Shown: positions 18,497-26,731, counted from the first letter of the stretch. The stretch is DNA of 45,193 nucleotides from Methanobrevibacter sp. (GCA_017434555.1 JAFRFB010000042.1:1-45193), one strand, 5' to 3'. Translations and numbers: made by a program. The notes: generated from the sequence alone by a model not told the origin.

Positions 18497-19168
18497 ATGA
18501 GAACAATTACAATTAAAGGTAGGGGAAAATCCGTTAAAGATCCTGACTTGGCGATAATTAACATTTCAGTTTCAATTGTGAAAGAAAAGTTTGATGATGC
18601 TTTAGATTCTATGAATGACTTAATAGACGAACTAAAAGGTTCATTACAAAATATAGGATTTGAAGAAAATGATTTAAAAACAATCACGTTTAACATAGAA
18701 CAAAAATATGATTATGTTGAAAAAGGTATTATCAATAAAGAGTATAAAAATAAATTTGTGGGATTTCAAATTAATCATAATCTGAAATTAGAGTTTGATT
18801 TTGATAATAACAAACTTTCTGAAGTATTTCATTGTCTAAAAAATTTTGATGAGAAATTAGAATTCAGATTACATTTTTCTGTTAAAGATAAGGAAAACAT
18901 GAAAAAAGAAGTTTTAATCAATGCTACTGAAAATGCAAAATATAAAGCTGAAATTTTAGCTGAAGCTTCATCAGCGAAATTAGGTGATTTGATAAAAATT
19001 GATTATGACTGGGTAGATTTTAATTTTGTATCCCGTACTAATCTTGATGTTTATGATGATTATGATGCTTATGAAATATCTCCAAGAGCATTATTCAAAA
19101 CAACAAACATAACTCCGGAAGAAATTGAAATTTCAGATAATGTAACATTTGTTTGGGAACTAATTTAA
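18497..19168 (+). CDS. SIMPL (DUF541) domain protein
   Basis: A 223-aa protein that starts directly with the SIMPL core: ITIKGRGKSVKDPDLAIINI, then a KFDDALDSMNDLID helix, YVEKG and a central VGFQINHNLKLEFD strand. The C-terminal NATENAKYKAEILAEASSAK helix is characteristic of YggE-like proteins. Most family members are secreted or periplasmic; no signal peptide is seen here, so this one is probably cytoplasmic. The family has been linked to stress tolerance, with no known enzyme activity. It lies 39 bp after the DUF4268 gene and may be cotranscribed with it. Confidence 0.75.
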   Translation: MRTITIKGRGKSVKDPDLAIINISVSIVKEKFDDALDSMNDLIDELKGSLQNIGFEENDLKTITFNIEQKYDYVEKGIINKEYKNKFVGFQINHNLKLEFDFDNNKLSEVFHCLKNFDEKLEFRLHFSVKDKENMKKEVLINATENAKYKAEILAEASSAKLGDLIKIDYDWVDFNFVSRTNLDVYDDYDAYEISPRALFKTTNITPEEIEISDNVTFVWELI

Positions 19169-19257
19169 ATTGAGTTTTAAAATCTGTATAATAATAATTT
19201 TATATAATTGAAATAATAAAATATTATATTAATTATTATATACAGGTTGTAATAGCT

Positions 19258-19455
19258 ATGGCCAATATAAATAATACATCATCCTACATGGATGAAGACA
19301 AAAAGCAAATTATCAAAGAGTCCAATTATACCTATAGGGATGCTCTTGAAGTTTCAGCCTATCTCATTGAAGCGGGCAAGTTCGAAAGGTTCTACAAGGA
19401 AATGCAAATCTACGACCTTCAAAAGGAACTTGACGAAATGGGCGACGAAGAATAG
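19258..19455 (+). CDS. Small helical protein, paralogue 1
   Basis: A 65-aa protein of unknown function. The middle part, KQIIKESNYTYRDALEVSAY followed by LIEAGKFERF, aligns with KKIVEESSFTHKDAYELGAM and LIAIGDAEDT in the gene at 19589, so the two are paralogues. The tail is acidic. An AT-rich TATA-like region lies at 19200-19240. It stands just upstream of the terminase genes; small proteins in this place may help packaging or regulation, but this is inference. Confidence 0.6.
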   Translation: MANINNTSSYMDEDKKQIIKESNYTYRDALEVSAYLIEAGKFERFYKEMQIYDLQKELDEMGDEE

Positions 19456-19511
19456 CTTCAAAAAATAAATCTCACGTATAAACTCTTAAAAAAACTTTTT
19501 TTCATAGGTGA

Positions 19512-19547
19512 AAGTAATAATTTATTATTACTTTTATATTTTTTTTA
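19512..19547 (+). terminator. Perfect hairpin with T-tract
   Basis: The 10-bp arms AAGTAATAAT / ATTATTACTT (19512-19521, 19524-19533) have a 2-nt loop and are followed by a T-rich run to 19547. It ends the 19258 transcript and separates it from the next promoter. Confidence 0.6.
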
Positions 19548-19555
19548 TAATAAAA

Positions 19556-19573
19556 TTTTATATATAATATATA
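19556..19573 (+). promoter_or_regulatory. TATA box, likely leaderless transcript
   Basis: An AT-rich TATATATAATATATA-type box is centred near 19562, about 27 bp before the ATG at 19589. No Shine-Dalgarno site lies in between, so transcription probably starts at or next to the start codon. Confidence 0.5.
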
Positions 19574-19588
19574 ATAAATATATGCATT

Positions 19589-19837
19589 ATGTCACTAGAA
19601 AAAACCAACATCAGTGCAAGAGTTGAAATAACACTCAAAAAAATAGTAGAAGAATCTAGTTTTACACACAAGGACGCATACGAACTCGGAGCTATGCTAA
19701 TAGCTATCGGTGATGCAGAAGATACAATAACACTAATACATAACAATCCCAATTATCAAAAAACAATGAAACAAACTGAATACAGATTAATCGAAGCTAG
19801 AAAAGAAGAGCTTGAAAGAGAGTTAAGAGATTTATAA
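19589..19837 (+). CDS. Small helical protein, paralogue 2
   Basis: An 82-aa protein, paralogous to the 19258 product in the ~30-residue core (KIVEESSFTHKDAYELGAML), with a longer, charged C-terminal helix (LIEARKEELERELRDL). The start is placed at the ATG at 19589, consistent with a leaderless transcript from the TATA box upstream. The next gene (terminase small subunit) begins 14 bp after its stop with a GGAGAG site, so all three terminase-side genes are in one transcript. Function is unknown; a DNA-packaging accessory role is possible from context. Confidence 0.65.
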   Translation: MSLEKTNISARVEITLKKIVEESSFTHKDAYELGAMLIAIGDAEDTITLIHNNPNYQKTMKQTEYRLIEARKEELERELRDL

Positions 19838-19851
19838 GGAGAGCCGTCACC

Positions 19852-20661
19852 ATGGGTAGAGGAAATTCAGATGTAATCTATTTTCTAGAACAGCACGAAC
19901 AGGAAATAATAAACTGCTGCAGAAAAGGAATGAGCAACAAAGAAGTCAGAGAACTTCTCAAAACAAAATACGGAAGAGAAGTAGCAGACAATACCTACAG
20001 GAAATTCAAAGCAAAACTAAACCTAACAAAAGGAGATTTCCTGGAAACACTCTTAGATGAAATCAAAGTAATGAAAACATCCGGTGCAACAGATGCAAGT
20101 GTGAGAAGATGGCTTGATGAGGAACATGACCTTGAAGTGAGCAGGGCAACATTTTCAAGATTCAAAAAGAAATATCATCTAACGGATAAGGACAAGGACC
20201 CAAGAGAGCGAAATGCAGAAGCATTAACCAATAGGGCAATTGCACAAAAGCAGATTACAGACAACAGCATCCATCAGGACAATATTGATTTGGCTATTGA
20301 TACAATCTTACAGCAGCAGGTAACTGACATCAAAACAGGACTTGAAAACTTGGATAAAATTACCAAAAATGCTGTTGGCCTTGAAATTGATTTTGAAAAG
20401 CTCGATCAGGAAGTGAGATACAATGCCAATGAGAAAAGCTTAGCCAGATATTTAATCGACCTAACAGAACTGAAGATTCGTTACTTGGAACTGTCAGTCA
20501 GAGCATTTGAAGCCAAAAACAAATTATTCAAAGATGAAATGGATAGACTATTCAAAAACCGCATGTTAGAGTTGGAAGACAAGAAAATAGAAATCTCACA
20601 AAAGGACATTATGGAAGAAATAGAAATCCTTGCAAAACAGATTGACGATAACAATGTATGA
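19852..20661 (+). CDS. Terminase small subunit candidate
   Basis: A 269-aa protein. It contains two helix-turn-helix-like repeats: NKEVRELLKTKYGREVADNT with YRKFKAKLNL, and ASVRRWLDEEHDLEVSRAT with FSRFKKKYHL. A long helical region near 140-260 could oligomerise. Size, DNA-binding repeats and position directly before the large subunit fit a small terminase that recognises the packaging site; sequence alone does not prove it. AAGGAGAG at 19836-19843 is the ribosome site. Its stop overlaps the next start by 8 bp (ATGTATGA). Confidence 0.65.
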   Translation: MGRGNSDVIYFLEQHEQEIINCCRKGMSNKEVRELLKTKYGREVADNTYRKFKAKLNLTKGDFLETLLDEIKVMKTSGATDASVRRWLDEEHDLEVSRATFSRFKKKYHLTDKDKDPRERNAEALTNRAIAQKQITDNSIHQDNIDLAIDTILQQQVTDIKTGLENLDKITKNAVGLEIDFEKLDQEVRYNANEKSLARYLIDLTELKIRYLELSVRAFEAKNKLFKDEMDRLFKNRMLELEDKKIEISQKDIMEEIEILAKQIDDNNV

Positions 20662-22063
20662 TGAAAACAATGAATTCTATTTAATCGCTAAAGATAAAGC
20701 TATTCTTCAGAAGTGTGTATATGAAAATCCGTATATTCCATTCAATCCATTTCCAAAGCAGGCTGAAATGATACTGGCTCAGGAAAAGGAAGTGTTGATT
20801 GGTGGTGCTGCAGGAGGTTCCAAATCAACAAGTCTTTTAATGAGAGCACTTTTTTATGTTCAGGATGATGCCAACGAATATCATGCCCTCATATTGAGAC
20901 GTACATTATCTGACTTGAAGCGTAAAGGAGCTTTAATTCACAAGGCAAGTCAATGGTTAAATCGAAAGGAAATTCAAAATAATCAAAGCATCAAACCAAA
21001 GTGGGATGGAACCGAACACTCATGGACATTTCCCAATGGAAATTCACTGACCTTTGGATATTTGAGAAACATCAATGACCTCGACACATATCAGGGTTCG
21101 GAATATCAGTTCATAGGTATTGATGAGCTGACCCAATTGGAGAGGTTTAAATATATCTATATGAGGTCAAGGGTAAGGAAAACAAAAGATAATAAATTAC
21201 CGACACAGCTGATGGCATCATCAAATCCAGGAAAGCGTGGAAACAAATGGGTACGTGAAAGATTCATAGAAAAAATAGACACTGACATTCAGGACAAATC
21301 ACAAATAAGATTCATCAGCTCAAGCTATTTGGATAACATTTACTTAGACCGGAAGGATTATGAAGAATACCTTATGGGTCTTGACAGAGTAACAAGGGAA
21401 CAGTTAATGAACGGTAACTGGTATGCTTCAGTCAAAGGTCAGCTATTTGATGAATCCGACTTCCACATAATATCTCATGACGAATACATGAAAATACCAA
21501 TCGTTAGAGTTATCAGATATTGGGATCTTGCAGCAACGGAAGTACTGAACGATGACAAACTGAGAGGAAGTGACCCTGATTATACTGCAGGTGTTTTGTT
21601 AGCTAAAGATCTAAACGGCAATATCTACATCCTTGATTCATATGAGTTTCAGCTGGAATCAAGAAACCTAATCAATGAAATATTAAATACTGCAGCACGT
21701 GACAAGTCAGACGTCCAATACATTGAACTTGACGGAAGCACAGGCAAAAACTTCGGTTTATTAATCATTGATGAACTTAACAGAAGAGGATTTACTACAG
21801 GAACCGGTAACTCAAGAGAAAATAAAGTTGACCGTGCAAGAAGAGTTTCAGCAGATATTCAGAAGAACGGAATATTCCTGGTTGGAAAGGATAGAACAGG
21901 GTTCACAAAAAAATGGGCTATGGAATTTCTAGAAAAAATTACTGCTTATCCTAATGAAGCCATTCATGACGATTGTGTTGTTGCTTTCACTGGAGCTTAT
22001 GAAAAAATAGTTTCTGAAGTTCAAACTCAAAGAGTTAATGTGGATAGGTGGTATTCCACATAA
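20654..22063 (+). CDS. terL: Phage terminase large subunit (packaging ATPase-nuclease)
   Basis: A 469-aa protein from the ATG at 20654. The ATPase domain has Walker A GGAAGGSKST (50-59), Walker B FIGIDE (153-158) and a coupling motif ASSNPGKRG. The C-terminal RNase H-like nuclease has IRYWDLAATE (first Asp near 287), YIELDGSTG and AIHDDCVVAF (near 445). All key residues are present, so the enzyme looks active. It packages DNA into empty heads through a portal. The portal gene normally next to it is absent here; an SDR gene follows instead. This is the clearest evidence for a tailed-virus origin of the block. Confidence 0.9.
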   Translation: MYDENNEFYLIAKDKAILQKCVYENPYIPFNPFPKQAEMILAQEKEVLIGGAAGGSKSTSLLMRALFYVQDDANEYHALILRRTLSDLKRKGALIHKASQWLNRKEIQNNQSIKPKWDGTEHSWTFPNGNSLTFGYLRNINDLDTYQGSEYQFIGIDELTQLERFKYIYMRSRVRKTKDNKLPTQLMASSNPGKRGNKWVRERFIEKIDTDIQDKSQIRFISSSYLDNIYLDRKDYEEYLMGLDRVTREQLMNGNWYASVKGQLFDESDFHIISHDEYMKIPIVRVIRYWDLAATEVLNDDKLRGSDPDYTAGVLLAKDLNGNIYILDSYEFQLESRNLINEILNTAARDKSDVQYIELDGSTGKNFGLLIIDELNRRGFTTGTGNSRENKVDRARRVSADIQKNGIFLVGKDRTGFTKKWAMEFLEKITAYPNEAIHDDCVVAFTGAYEKIVSEVQTQRVNVDRWYST

Positions 22064-22126
22064 ATCCATTTTTTACAATAAATTAATTAAAGTAATGAAC
22101 AAATAATATTTAATAAGGTGTCTATT

Positions 22127-22864
22127 ATGGAAAACGTAAAAGATAAAGTAATCATCATTACAGGTGCCTCTTCAGGGATTGGTGAAGAGACAGCCAAAGT
22201 GCTTGCAGAAAAAGGTGCCAAAGTCGTATTGAGTGCAAGACGTGAAGAAAAACTTGAAAGCCTTGCATCCGAAATCGGAGAAAATGCAGCATATCTCAAA
22301 TCAGACGTAAGCAGTCTGGAAGACATGAAAGACTTAGTTAAATTAGCTAAGGATAAGTTCGGAAAAGTTGATGTTGTATTTGCAAATGCTGGAATAATGC
22401 CTGGAGGAAACATGTCAGAACTTAAAGTCGATGACTGGATGGGAATGGTTGACATCAACATCAAGGGAGTGTTGAACACAATGGCTGCAGTTCTTCCGGA
22501 TTTCATCCAGCAGAAATCAGGCCATATCATTGTAACATCATCCATTGCAGGTACAAAATCAGTTCCTGGAAATGCTGTCTACAGTGGAACAAAACATTTT
22601 GTCCGTGCATTAATCGATTCATTCAGAAGCGAATCAGTCATGGAGGATACAAATATCCGTACAACCATCATTTATCCGGGAGCTATCAAAACTGAGCTTT
22701 TAAATACAATAGCTCCTTCAGAAACCAAAAGCATGGTTGAAGAATTTTACAAAAACGTCGGTTTGGAAGCAGATGCAATAGCCAATGCCGTTGTCTATGC
22801 AATCTCACAGCCTGACAACATTGACGTTTCAGATATTATCGTCAGACCTTCAAAGGAAAGTTAA
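22127..22864 (+). CDS. SDR-family oxidoreductase
   Basis: A 245-aa classical short-chain dehydrogenase. It has ITGASSGIGEETA as NAD(P)-binding TGxxxGxG motif (near 10-22), ANAG (about 85-88), catalytic Ser in IIVTSSIAG, and YSGTK (Tyr-x3-Lys). An Arg at SARREEKL favours NADP. The start at 22127 is set by AAGGTG at 22115-22120. The substrate is unknown. It sits between the terminase and early-operon genes of the virus-like element but is not a usual virus gene, so it may be a cargo gene or a host gene caught by rearrangement. Confidence 0.88.
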   Translation: MENVKDKVIIITGASSGIGEETAKVLAEKGAKVVLSARREEKLESLASEIGENAAYLKSDVSSLEDMKDLVKLAKDKFGKVDVVFANAGIMPGGNMSELKVDDWMGMVDINIKGVLNTMAAVLPDFIQQKSGHIIVTSSIAGTKSVPGNAVYSGTKHFVRALIDSFRSESVMEDTNIRTTIIYPGAIKTELLNTIAPSETKSMVEEFYKNVGLEADAIANAVVYAISQPDNIDVSDIIVRPSKES

Positions 22865-22883
22865 AATTCTTTCTTTTGAATTT

Positions 22884-23201
22884 TTATTTATTTTTCAACA
22901 ATTCTCTTCTGCCTCGCCATACCAACTGCCTTTGCCTTCTTCTTAATTCTTTATACTCATAATACATCTGTGAAGTGACATGTCCGTGCAATCTTCGATA
23001 CTCATCTATTTTAACAATTTCAGCCTGCACAATAGCTGCTTCTCCTTCATGCCAGCAGTAATACGGATGATGGCAGGCAACATCATTTTTTAAGCCCAGT
23101 CCGGTTTTGCAGTTGTTGCAGTAATCAACAAACCACAGTTCCTCTTCCCTTTCCCGCTTTTCGGCTTCAGCTTCAATTATCTGCTCTCTTATAGATGTCA
23201 T
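22884..23201 (-). CDS. Small Cys/His-rich hypothetical protein
   Basis: A 105-aa protein from the ATG at 23201; a longer reading frame to 23243 starts in a poor context. A CNNC pair, then CHHPYYC about 15 residues later, suggests a small metal-binding (zinc finger or HNH-like) domain. The C-terminus is strongly basic (ELRRRQRQLVWRGRRELL), fitting nucleic-acid binding. HNH catalytic spacing is not convincing. It converges with the SDR gene and lies downstream of the early operon. Small zinc proteins of this kind are frequent in archaeal viruses, but the role is unknown. Confidence 0.6.
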   Translation of the reverse strand: MTSIREQIIEAEAEKREREEELWFVDYCNNCKTGLGLKNDVACHHPYYCWHEGEAAIVQAEIVKIDEYRRLHGHVTSQMYYEYKELRRRQRQLVWRGRRELLKNK

Positions 23202-23354
23202 AACAATCAGTTTTATAAATACCATAAATACTATGGATACCATTGAATACTTTTTGGATGGTTTTTTTAAATACTCCTTAAAATCCTTTAAATCAAAAAA
23301 TAAGAATTTTAAGAAAGTTTCTTGAAAATGATTTTTTAAAATACCGAATTTTTC
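23202..23354. other. AT-rich gap, nothing clear
   Basis: Between the small Cys/His gene and the hairpin, only AT-rich sequence with runs of T and possible TATA-like stretches is seen. The whole gene-free gap to 23564 also contains the structured element and the iteron-like repeat listed separately. Confidence 0.5.
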
Positions 23355-23401
23355 CAGGGTATGCGGGAGGACTTGTCAAAGTTACCTCACGCTTATCCCT
23401 G
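23355..23401. other. GC-rich hairpin near replication gene
   Basis: The outer stem CAGGG/CCCTG (23355-23359, 23397-23401) and inner stem GCGGGAGG/CCTCACGC with one mismatch (23363-23370, 23385-23392) enclose a 14-nt loop. It is far more GC-rich than its surroundings. Candidate origin, packaging or RNA structure. Confidence 0.55.
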
Positions 23402-23522
23402 AAAGTTAAGTTTTTTTGAAAAAACCATGCCCTCAAAACCAATGCAGAATCATTTAATTAACCTGAAAACGATTGAAAGGAATTTTTTAAAAAAACTTTC
23501 ACAAAAGTTTTTATAAGTTTTC

Positions 23523-23575
23523 ATGGTTTTTCAGGTATTTTGGTTTTTATGGTATTTCAGGTTTTTATGGTTTTT
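23523..23575. repeat. Two 26-27-bp tandem repeats (iteron-like)
   Basis: The copies at 23523-23548 and 23549-23575 share the pattern ATGGTnTTTCAGGTnTTT, then a TGGTTTTT end. The second overlaps the stop codon of the replication gene. Together with the hairpin 120 bp away this resembles a replication origin arrangement; function is inferred. Confidence 0.55.
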
Positions 23576-25259
23576 TAACAATCCATTTCGGTTTTTCTAC
23601 CTCACTGTCAAAGTTCATTATACTTAACCCCTCAACAAATTTATCTTCCTTCATAATGTCTACAACCCATTCGCCAATCTCATAGCAGATATCCTCGTAT
23701 ATCGAATCGTCAATGTGCTTTAAATCATAGTTGATGGATATGACCTCACTTTTGGACAGGTCATATATATTCGATCTTCCTGATTGGGCAGTAACCTGGA
23801 GAAATCCGTTGTTTGCCAGTTCATATATGTATTTCTTAACAGACCCTTTGCTCAGTTCAAGATTTTGAAGTGCGAAGTAATCGTTGGTTGTAATTCCCAT
23901 GTTCAGCACTTCCCTGTCCTTGCTCATCCTCCACTCATCCATATTGTTTCTGATGTCATTTAAAACCTCAACGGCCTTTGGCGATAGGTTTGCAGATATG
24001 CTCTCCTTATAGGGTTTTAAGAGACTCATAAACAGCTGCACATCTGCAATGTTTGTAAGGATTATCTTTTTGCCGTCAACTTCATAGACTTCATGATTAT
24101 AGTAGTTCAGTGCAGTCACTGTCTTTAGAAGTCCGTTGAACTTGTCAAAATCCCTTTTATAGAAAGCTGAGTTTTTAAGGAAGTTAATGACAAAGTGGAC
24201 ATATGGATTTATCACTACAATCTCTTTAAAGACTTCCTTTAGATGCAGAAGCATGTAGGGTATGAGTTCTGCTTCCTTTTCATATTTCTTTAAGGTGTTG
24301 TAGCTTTTGCCGTGCTTGAATTCAAGTGCACTGTTTCTTCGGTTGAAGATTTTCTTGTTGTCCATTCTTGGAGTTATGAAAATGCTTCTGCTCATCTCCT
24401 GCTCATCAAATGTATGATTGGGCACTGTGGTATAAGTTAAGCATGGTCTTCCTTCAAGTTTCAAATCCTTGACTTCCCATCCTCCTTCACCGTCAGGTAT
24501 GCTTAACGGTTTGTTTAGAAATCCGTCGGACTGCAGTTCCTTCATGAGATTTTTAGACTCTTCCATGAATTCATGGTCCTTGCTTCCGCCCATATCACCG
24601 TAATTGACAATTTTGCCGTCATAGAAATACTTGTCAGTTTTGGCACGGTTAAAGAGTGCCGCTTCAGTGATTTTCTTTTCATTGACAACAAAACGTTTTG
24701 GAATCAGTTTCAGTGCTGTTTCCTGGATGTGGGATTTGCCGCTGCTTGCTTCACCAAGACATATCACGGATACCGGATTTCCCAAAACGACCTGTCCGGC
24801 AAATACTGTAAAGGCATACATTATGTTGTTGCGCTCACCTGCCGTAAACCATTCAACAAGGCTTCCGATATAAATCAACGGGCAGCTTAAGGATTGCAGT
24901 TTGGAGATAGCTTGCCTTAACTTTGCAGTGTCCTTTTCCTGTTCGGCCTGCTTTTTGTCAGCTATTTCCTGCTCGATTACTGAAAGTTCATTTTCATAAT
25001 TGAGCTGCAATAGCTGTTTCAGTTCTGCGAATTGGGCATTAATCTTTCTTGGTTCCAGTTCGCCTTTGGGATCCATAATCTGTTTGAACTGTTTTGCGAC
25101 ATTACTCTGTGAAGATAATGTAGCTGGAGATTTGTTTAAGTATTCTCCAATTTTATTACCTGATTTGCTTTTAAATACATATGTAACATTATCTACATTC
25201 TTTCTGTTGATAATGAGGGTTATTGTATCTTTTGTTGGTAATTCAGCTACATTACTCAT
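23565..25259 (-). CDS. AAA+ replication ATPase/helicase candidate
   Basis: A 564-aa protein. A coiled-coil region (about 85-120) precedes a P-loop domain with Walker A GEASSGKSH (169-177) and a Walker-B-like IVNYGDMGG (217-225). Further conserved-looking parts are TYTTVPNHTFDEQEMSRSIF (sensor/arginine-finger area). The C-terminal ~120 residues look like a winged helix (TTNDYFALQNLELSKGSVKK). The layout fits virus or plasmid replicative helicases related to MCM or SF3. It is the last gene of the early operon, with a GGAG site before the ATG. The exact family is not certain; a transcription-coupled ATPase is less likely. Confidence 0.65.
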   Translation of the reverse strand: MSNVAELPTKDTITLIINRKNVDNVTYVFKSKSGNKIGEYLNKSPATLSSQSNVAKQFKQIMDPKGELEPRKINAQFAELKQLLQLNYENELSVIEQEIADKKQAEQEKDTAKLRQAISKLQSLSCPLIYIGSLVEWFTAGERNNIMYAFTVFAGQVVLGNPVSVICLGEASSGKSHIQETALKLIPKRFVVNEKKITEAALFNRAKTDKYFYDGKIVNYGDMGGSKDHEFMEESKNLMKELQSDGFLNKPLSIPDGEGGWEVKDLKLEGRPCLTYTTVPNHTFDEQEMSRSIFITPRMDNKKIFNRRNSALEFKHGKSYNTLKKYEKEAELIPYMLLHLKEVFKEIVVINPYVHFVINFLKNSAFYKRDFDKFNGLLKTVTALNYYNHEVYEVDGKKIILTNIADVQLFMSLLKPYKESISANLSPKAVEVLNDIRNNMDEWRMSKDREVLNMGITTNDYFALQNLELSKGSVKKYIYELANNGFLQVTAQSGRSNIYDLSKSEVISINYDLKHIDDSIYEDICYEIGEWVVDIMKEDKFVEGLSIMNFDSEVEKPKWIVKKP

Positions 25260-25272
25260 TTGTTAACTCCGT

Positions 25273-25773
25273 CTAGACTTGGACATCTTTTACAATGAAA
25301 CTGTAGTAGACATATGTTCCGGTTTTCTCTTTTACCTGAATTGTCATTTCGGATAATCTGTTAACGAATTCCCTGTATTCTGCAAGGTTGACGTTTCTGA
25401 CAATGTTTGACCTTCCGACTGAACCTGCATTTTCCAATTCTAAAATGGAAGTGATAAAATCAAAGAGTACACTTCCTTTTCTGATGTCTTTGTGGTCATC
25501 GCCGTCGTTTTTGAGGTTTACGTTGATTTCAATGTAGAGCTGGTCTTCATCCTGGAAGATGAATAGCTTGAATCTGTTTACGGTTTTTTCTTCACCGTCA
25601 TAGTCAAAGGTGTATGATGTAACAGATGACATTTGTGGTCTGCCTCTTAATAAGGTTCCGTCTTCAAAGTCTTTTAGTTCCGCTTTTTCATAACCTTCCG
25701 GGATTTCAACAATCTCTTCATAATCCAATTCTGTACCTGTAAATATTGTTTGTTTAGTATTTTCAAAACTCAT
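25273..25773 (-). CDS. Hypothetical protein, possible ssDNA-binding role
   Basis: A 166-aa acidic protein with alternating beta segments (SYTFDYDGEEKTVNRFKLFI, LYIEINVNL, YVYYSFIVKDV), which would suit an OB-fold, but I do not recognise it. AGGAGAGA precedes the ATG. Its place between a possible strand-annealing protein and the replication ATPase is where virus single-strand-binding proteins are often found, so this role is inferred from context only. Confidence 0.6.
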   Translation of the reverse strand: MSFENTKQTIFTGTELDYEEIVEIPEGYEKAELKDFEDGTLLRGRPQMSSVTSYTFDYDGEEKTVNRFKLFIFQDEDQLYIEINVNLKNDGDDHKDIRKGSVLFDFITSILELENAGSVGRSNIVRNVNLAEYREFVNRLSEMTIQVKEKTGTYVYYSFIVKDVQV

Positions 25774-25806
25774 TTTGATTCTCTCCTAAAAAATATTAAA
25801 GAGGAT

Positions 25807-26364
25807 TTAGCTTGAATCCTCTTTTAGAAATTTTGACTGGTTAACTATTCTTTCAGCTGACATTTCCTCTGCTGATACTTCTCCGGCTCCAATCAGTTCA
25901 GCTATTGCACGGTTGGTTGCACGGGTTTTTGCAGTGGACATTATTGTGTGGTCTGAGACTTTGTCTTTTCCTTTTTCAGACCTGGAGCATAACGCATCTG
26001 ATTCAACGCTACGGCCATTAGGTAAAGTTGCACGTACGCAGTAGTATGCCTCTTTTATCCTTCCGGTTTTTGTCCTTTCAAGGTCACGGTCAACAATTTC
26101 AGTATCGACATTGAATGCTCTTGAGAGCTTCTGCCATGCTGATTTTTTCTTGAAGTGTCTTTTTACTTTAACGTAATTTCCATCTTCATCTTTTTCTTTA
26201 ACGACTATTTCCTGATAGTCTGTGTCATTCAACAGTCCTTTACATAGTTTTTGATATGCGTCCCATTGTTCGATTGCAACGTCTACATCGGGGACATTAT
26301 CAACTTTAACTATTTCAGTTTCGTTTGAAACCTGTGGTTCTTCTATAAGTTCTGCTTTTACCAT
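25807..26364 (-). CDS. Putative single-strand annealing/recombination protein
   Basis: A 185-aa protein starting at the ATG at 26364, set by GGTGAT at 26374-26369. The order WDAYQKLCKGLL, then KSAWQKLSRAFN, a strand YYCVRATLPNGRSVE and the C-terminal TAKTRATNRAIAELIG with GEVSAEEM resembles the ERF/Rad52-like annealing proteins of viruses, which share the TRAxxRAI-like helix. Such proteins pair complementary single strands during virus replication. Identification is moderate; a structure prediction would settle it. It lies upstream of the 166-aa protein and the replication ATPase in the same operon. Confidence 0.55.
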   Translation of the reverse strand: MVKAELIEEPQVSNETEIVKVDNVPDVDVAIEQWDAYQKLCKGLLNDTDYQEIVVKEKDEDGNYVKVKRHFKKKSAWQKLSRAFNVDTEIVDRDLERTKTGRIKEAYYCVRATLPNGRSVESDALCSRSEKGKDKVSDHTIMSTAKTRATNRAIAELIGAGEVSAEEMSAERIVNQSKFLKEDSS

Positions 26365-26375
26365 TATTATCACCT

Positions 26376-26513
26376 TTATAATGCTCCAAAGCTGGCGGTT
26401 GCAATTCCAATCCAGCCGATAGTTACAGCGAATACCATGCTTCCGATGAAAATCATTTTTGGATTTGGATCCATCGGTTCTTCTTTCGGATATAATCTGG
26501 CAGGTTTAGGCAT
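26376..26513 (-). CDS. 45-aa single-span membrane microprotein
   Basis: The reading frame starts at the ATG at 26513 and overlaps the previous gene by 8 bp (ATGCCTAA). The N-terminal ~19 residues are polar and Pro-rich (MPKPARLYPKEEPMDPNPK); the rest is one hydrophobic segment (MIFIGSMVFAVTIGWIGIAT) ending in ASFGAL. The next gene starts 11 bp after its stop. Tight packing in the operon and a clean membrane helix make it credible. A holin or host-interaction peptide are possible; function unknown. Confidence 0.6.
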   Translation of the reverse strand: MPKPARLYPKEEPMDPNPKMIFIGSMVFAVTIGWIGIATASFGAL

Positions 26514-26730
26514 ACTGACCAAACCTCCTGATGCAAACCTCAATAATTAAATTCAGGTTAATTATTGTAGTTTTTCCTCCTTTTTTGCGGATAACAACTG
26601 TTTTATTGTCCGGGAAATTCAATTCATCTGATTTCAATACTGCACAATAAGGATCTTCATTTTCAGATACGAATGCGATGAAATGTCCTTCATCCAGATT
26701 CTTCTGCATTTCAAGAATTGTATTTTCCAT
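26506..26730 (-). CDS. Small hypothetical protein
   Basis: A 74-aa protein from the ATG at 26730, chosen because AGGAGTGA lies at 26743-26736; the longer GTG reading overlaps that site. It seems to be a small beta-rich protein (TVVIRKKGGKTTIINLNLII) with an N-terminal acidic helix (ENTILEMQKNLDEGHFIAFV). No family is recognised. It starts 1 nt after the previous stop, so it belongs to the compact early operon of the element. Confidence 0.6.
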   Translation of the reverse strand: MENTILEMQKNLDEGHFIAFVSENEDPYCAVLKSDELNFPDNKTVVIRKKGGKTTIINLNLIIEVCIRRFGQYA

Positions 26731-26731
26731 A

